From: Pedobacter sp. UBA2067
GTDB taxonomy: Bacteria > Bacteroidota > Bacteroidia > Sphingobacteriales > Sphingobacteriaceae
NCBI GenBank assembly: GCA_002333205.1
Contig: DDAD01000140.1
Location: 1-15,744 of the forward strand
Direction of reading: 5' to 3'
DNA: 15,744 bases
Below the pieces are notes generated by a model. That model searched no databases and was not told where the DNA came from. It saw only the letters and a list, made by a program, of their open reading frames with translations. Below are positions 14,817 through 15,744 of this stretch, piece by piece (position 1 is the stretch's first letter; every line of letters begins with the position of its first letter). A program made the position numbers and the translations under genes.

Positions 14817-15744
14817 ATGATTATGGGCACCTCAACAAAATTTCTGCTCGCCACAATCCTTGTTTTTGCCGGATTTCTCAACGCCGCAGCACAAATTTCA
14901 AATTCTGACAATCAATCCCATAGCAATTATGCTGCCATATCTACAAGCTTCCCCTTTCTGCGTGTTACGCCAGATGCCAGAGCAGCCGCGATGGGCGAAG
15001 CCGGTGTAGCACGTATTCCTGATGTGAATAATCTGAGTATCAATCCTTCAGCAATCGTTTTCCTGCCGACTAAAGCCGGAGTTGGACTGTCCTACAACCC
15101 ATGGTTACAAAATGTGATCAAAGATATGAGCCTAAGCTATTTTAGTGCTTACATAAACTCCGGACAGCAGGCACTCGGCATGTCTGTACGTTACTTTTCC
15201 GTAGGGGAAAGTACCTTTCGTGATGAGCATGCCTTGCTGCTCGGCATTGTCCATCCGGTCGAATATGCTTTGGACATCAGTTATGCGCGGAAATTGGGTC
15301 CGGATTTTTCGCTCGGCGCTACGGTCCGCTATGCGCAATCCCGCCTGAGCCTGAATGCCCAGGGCACTGGACTTCGTTCTGCAGGCGCTGCATTAGCTGT
15401 CGACATTTCTGCACATCTCGTAAAGCCAGGCAGGGTGTTCGGCTATGAAGCTGAATTTGCAGGCGGCATTAACCTCTCCAATATCGGACCCGCAAGTTTA
15501 GATCATCGTACAGGCCAACAGCACCAACTCCCGGCAAACCTGAAAATAGGAACCTCTGCCGCGATTGCCATCGACGATGTCAGCCAATTAGCATTTACTG
15601 CGGACCTGAACAAATTACTGGTACCTGATCGGCAGATTGATGTTGATGGACAGCAGGGCGGAAGCTTTCCCGCAAGTATCTGGCGATCCTTCAGTGATAG
15701 AGATTTTCAGGGAGAAATCGCTGAGATCAGCTTTTCACTAGGCC
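14817..15744 (+). CDS. porV: Type IX secretion system outer membrane protein PorV (LptO), 3' end outside window
   Basis: PorV is an outer-membrane beta-barrel of the type IX secretion system; it collects secreted cargo at the Sov/SprA translocon and passes it to the PorU sortase complex. The frame is open to the window end, giving 309 codons; the family is usually somewhat under 400 residues, so perhaps the last 70-90 are missing. A signal peptide is clear: FLLATILVFAGFLNAAAQ, with cleavage likely near Ala25/Gln26. The mature N-terminus has the PorV hallmark SFPFLRVTPDARAAAMGEAG (44-63), followed by NNLSINPSAI, GVGLSYNPWLQNV, LGMSVRYFSVGE and YARKLGPDFSLGATVRYAQS, which alternate like barrel strands. 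ATG 14817 and ATG 14823 are both possible starts. It is divergent from gldJ. PorQ and other UPF0164/PorV-like proteins are alternatives, but the SFPFLRVTPDARAAAMG motif and the gldJ neighbour favour PorV. Confidence 0.88.
   Translation, partial: MIMGTSTKFLLATILVFAGFLNAAAQISNSDNQSHSNYAAISTSFPFLRVTPDARAAAMGEAGVARIPDVNNLSINPSAIVFLPTKAGVGLSYNPWLQNVIKDMSLSYFSAYINSGQQALGMSVRYFSVGESTFRDEHALLLGIVHPVEYALDISYARKLGPDFSLGATVRYAQSRLSLNAQGTGLRSAGAALAVDISAHLVKPGRVFGYEAEFAGGINLSNIGPASLDHRTGQQHQLPANLKIGTSAAIAIDDVSQLAFTADLNKLLVPDRQIDVDGQQGGSFPASIWRSFSDRDFQGEIAEISFSLG

Noticed and set aside
1..15744. A mobile element, defence island, CRISPR array or other new multi-gene system
   Set aside because: Apart from the small spacers, the whole window is covered by recognisable core genes in conserved order; I saw no transposase, integrase, direct-repeat array, toxin-antitoxin pair or foreign-looking block.

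Overview
The window looks like ordinary chromosomal DNA from a member of the Bacteroidota, most likely a Sphingobacteriaceae-type organism (Pedobacter or Mucilaginibacter relatives). This rests on four points: a NuoG that consists only of its iron-sulfur part, the GldJ/PorV pair of the gliding and type IX secretion machinery, starts that mostly lack a Shine-Dalgarno sequence, and a lipoprotein signal of the usual Bacteroidota kind. The genus is inferred, not shown.

Region 1 (1-9132) is the second half of a complex I operon in canonical order: nuoF (5' end outside the window), nuoG, nuoH, nuoI, nuoJ, nuoK, nuoL, nuoM, nuoN. Gaps are short or absent (nuoG/nuoH and nuoJ/nuoK overlap by one base). 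The genes supply the rest of the NADH-input and iron-sulfur arm (F, G, I), the quinone-site subunit (H), and the whole membrane proton-pumping arm (J, K, L, M, N). The key charged residues of the four proton channels are all present, so the enzyme is predicted to pump.

Region 2 (9178-12950) continues on the same strand with closely spaced housekeeping genes: a DedA-family membrane protein, a family I inorganic pyrophosphatase, a CNNM/CorC-like DUF21-CBS membrane protein, the 16S rRNA methyltransferase RsmE, and a stand-alone biotin carrier protein. A perfect 58-bp palindrome (12969-13026) then separates this run from a converging gene and reads as a bidirectional terminator.

Region 3 (13035-15744) holds gldJ on the minus strand and, divergently, the start of porV on the plus strand, cut by the window end. 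Both belong to the type IX secretion/gliding system. The 162-bp spacer between them is AT-rich, with a candidate gldJ promoter and a repeat cluster next to the porV start.

No gene-free stretch exceeds 300 bases. I see no tRNA, rRNA, CRISPR array, insertion sequence, phage gene or defence island. I looked for a new system and did not find one. The points most worth a second look are the minimal NuoG with its rearranged cysteines, the long perfect palindrome, and the repeats in front of porV and dedA.
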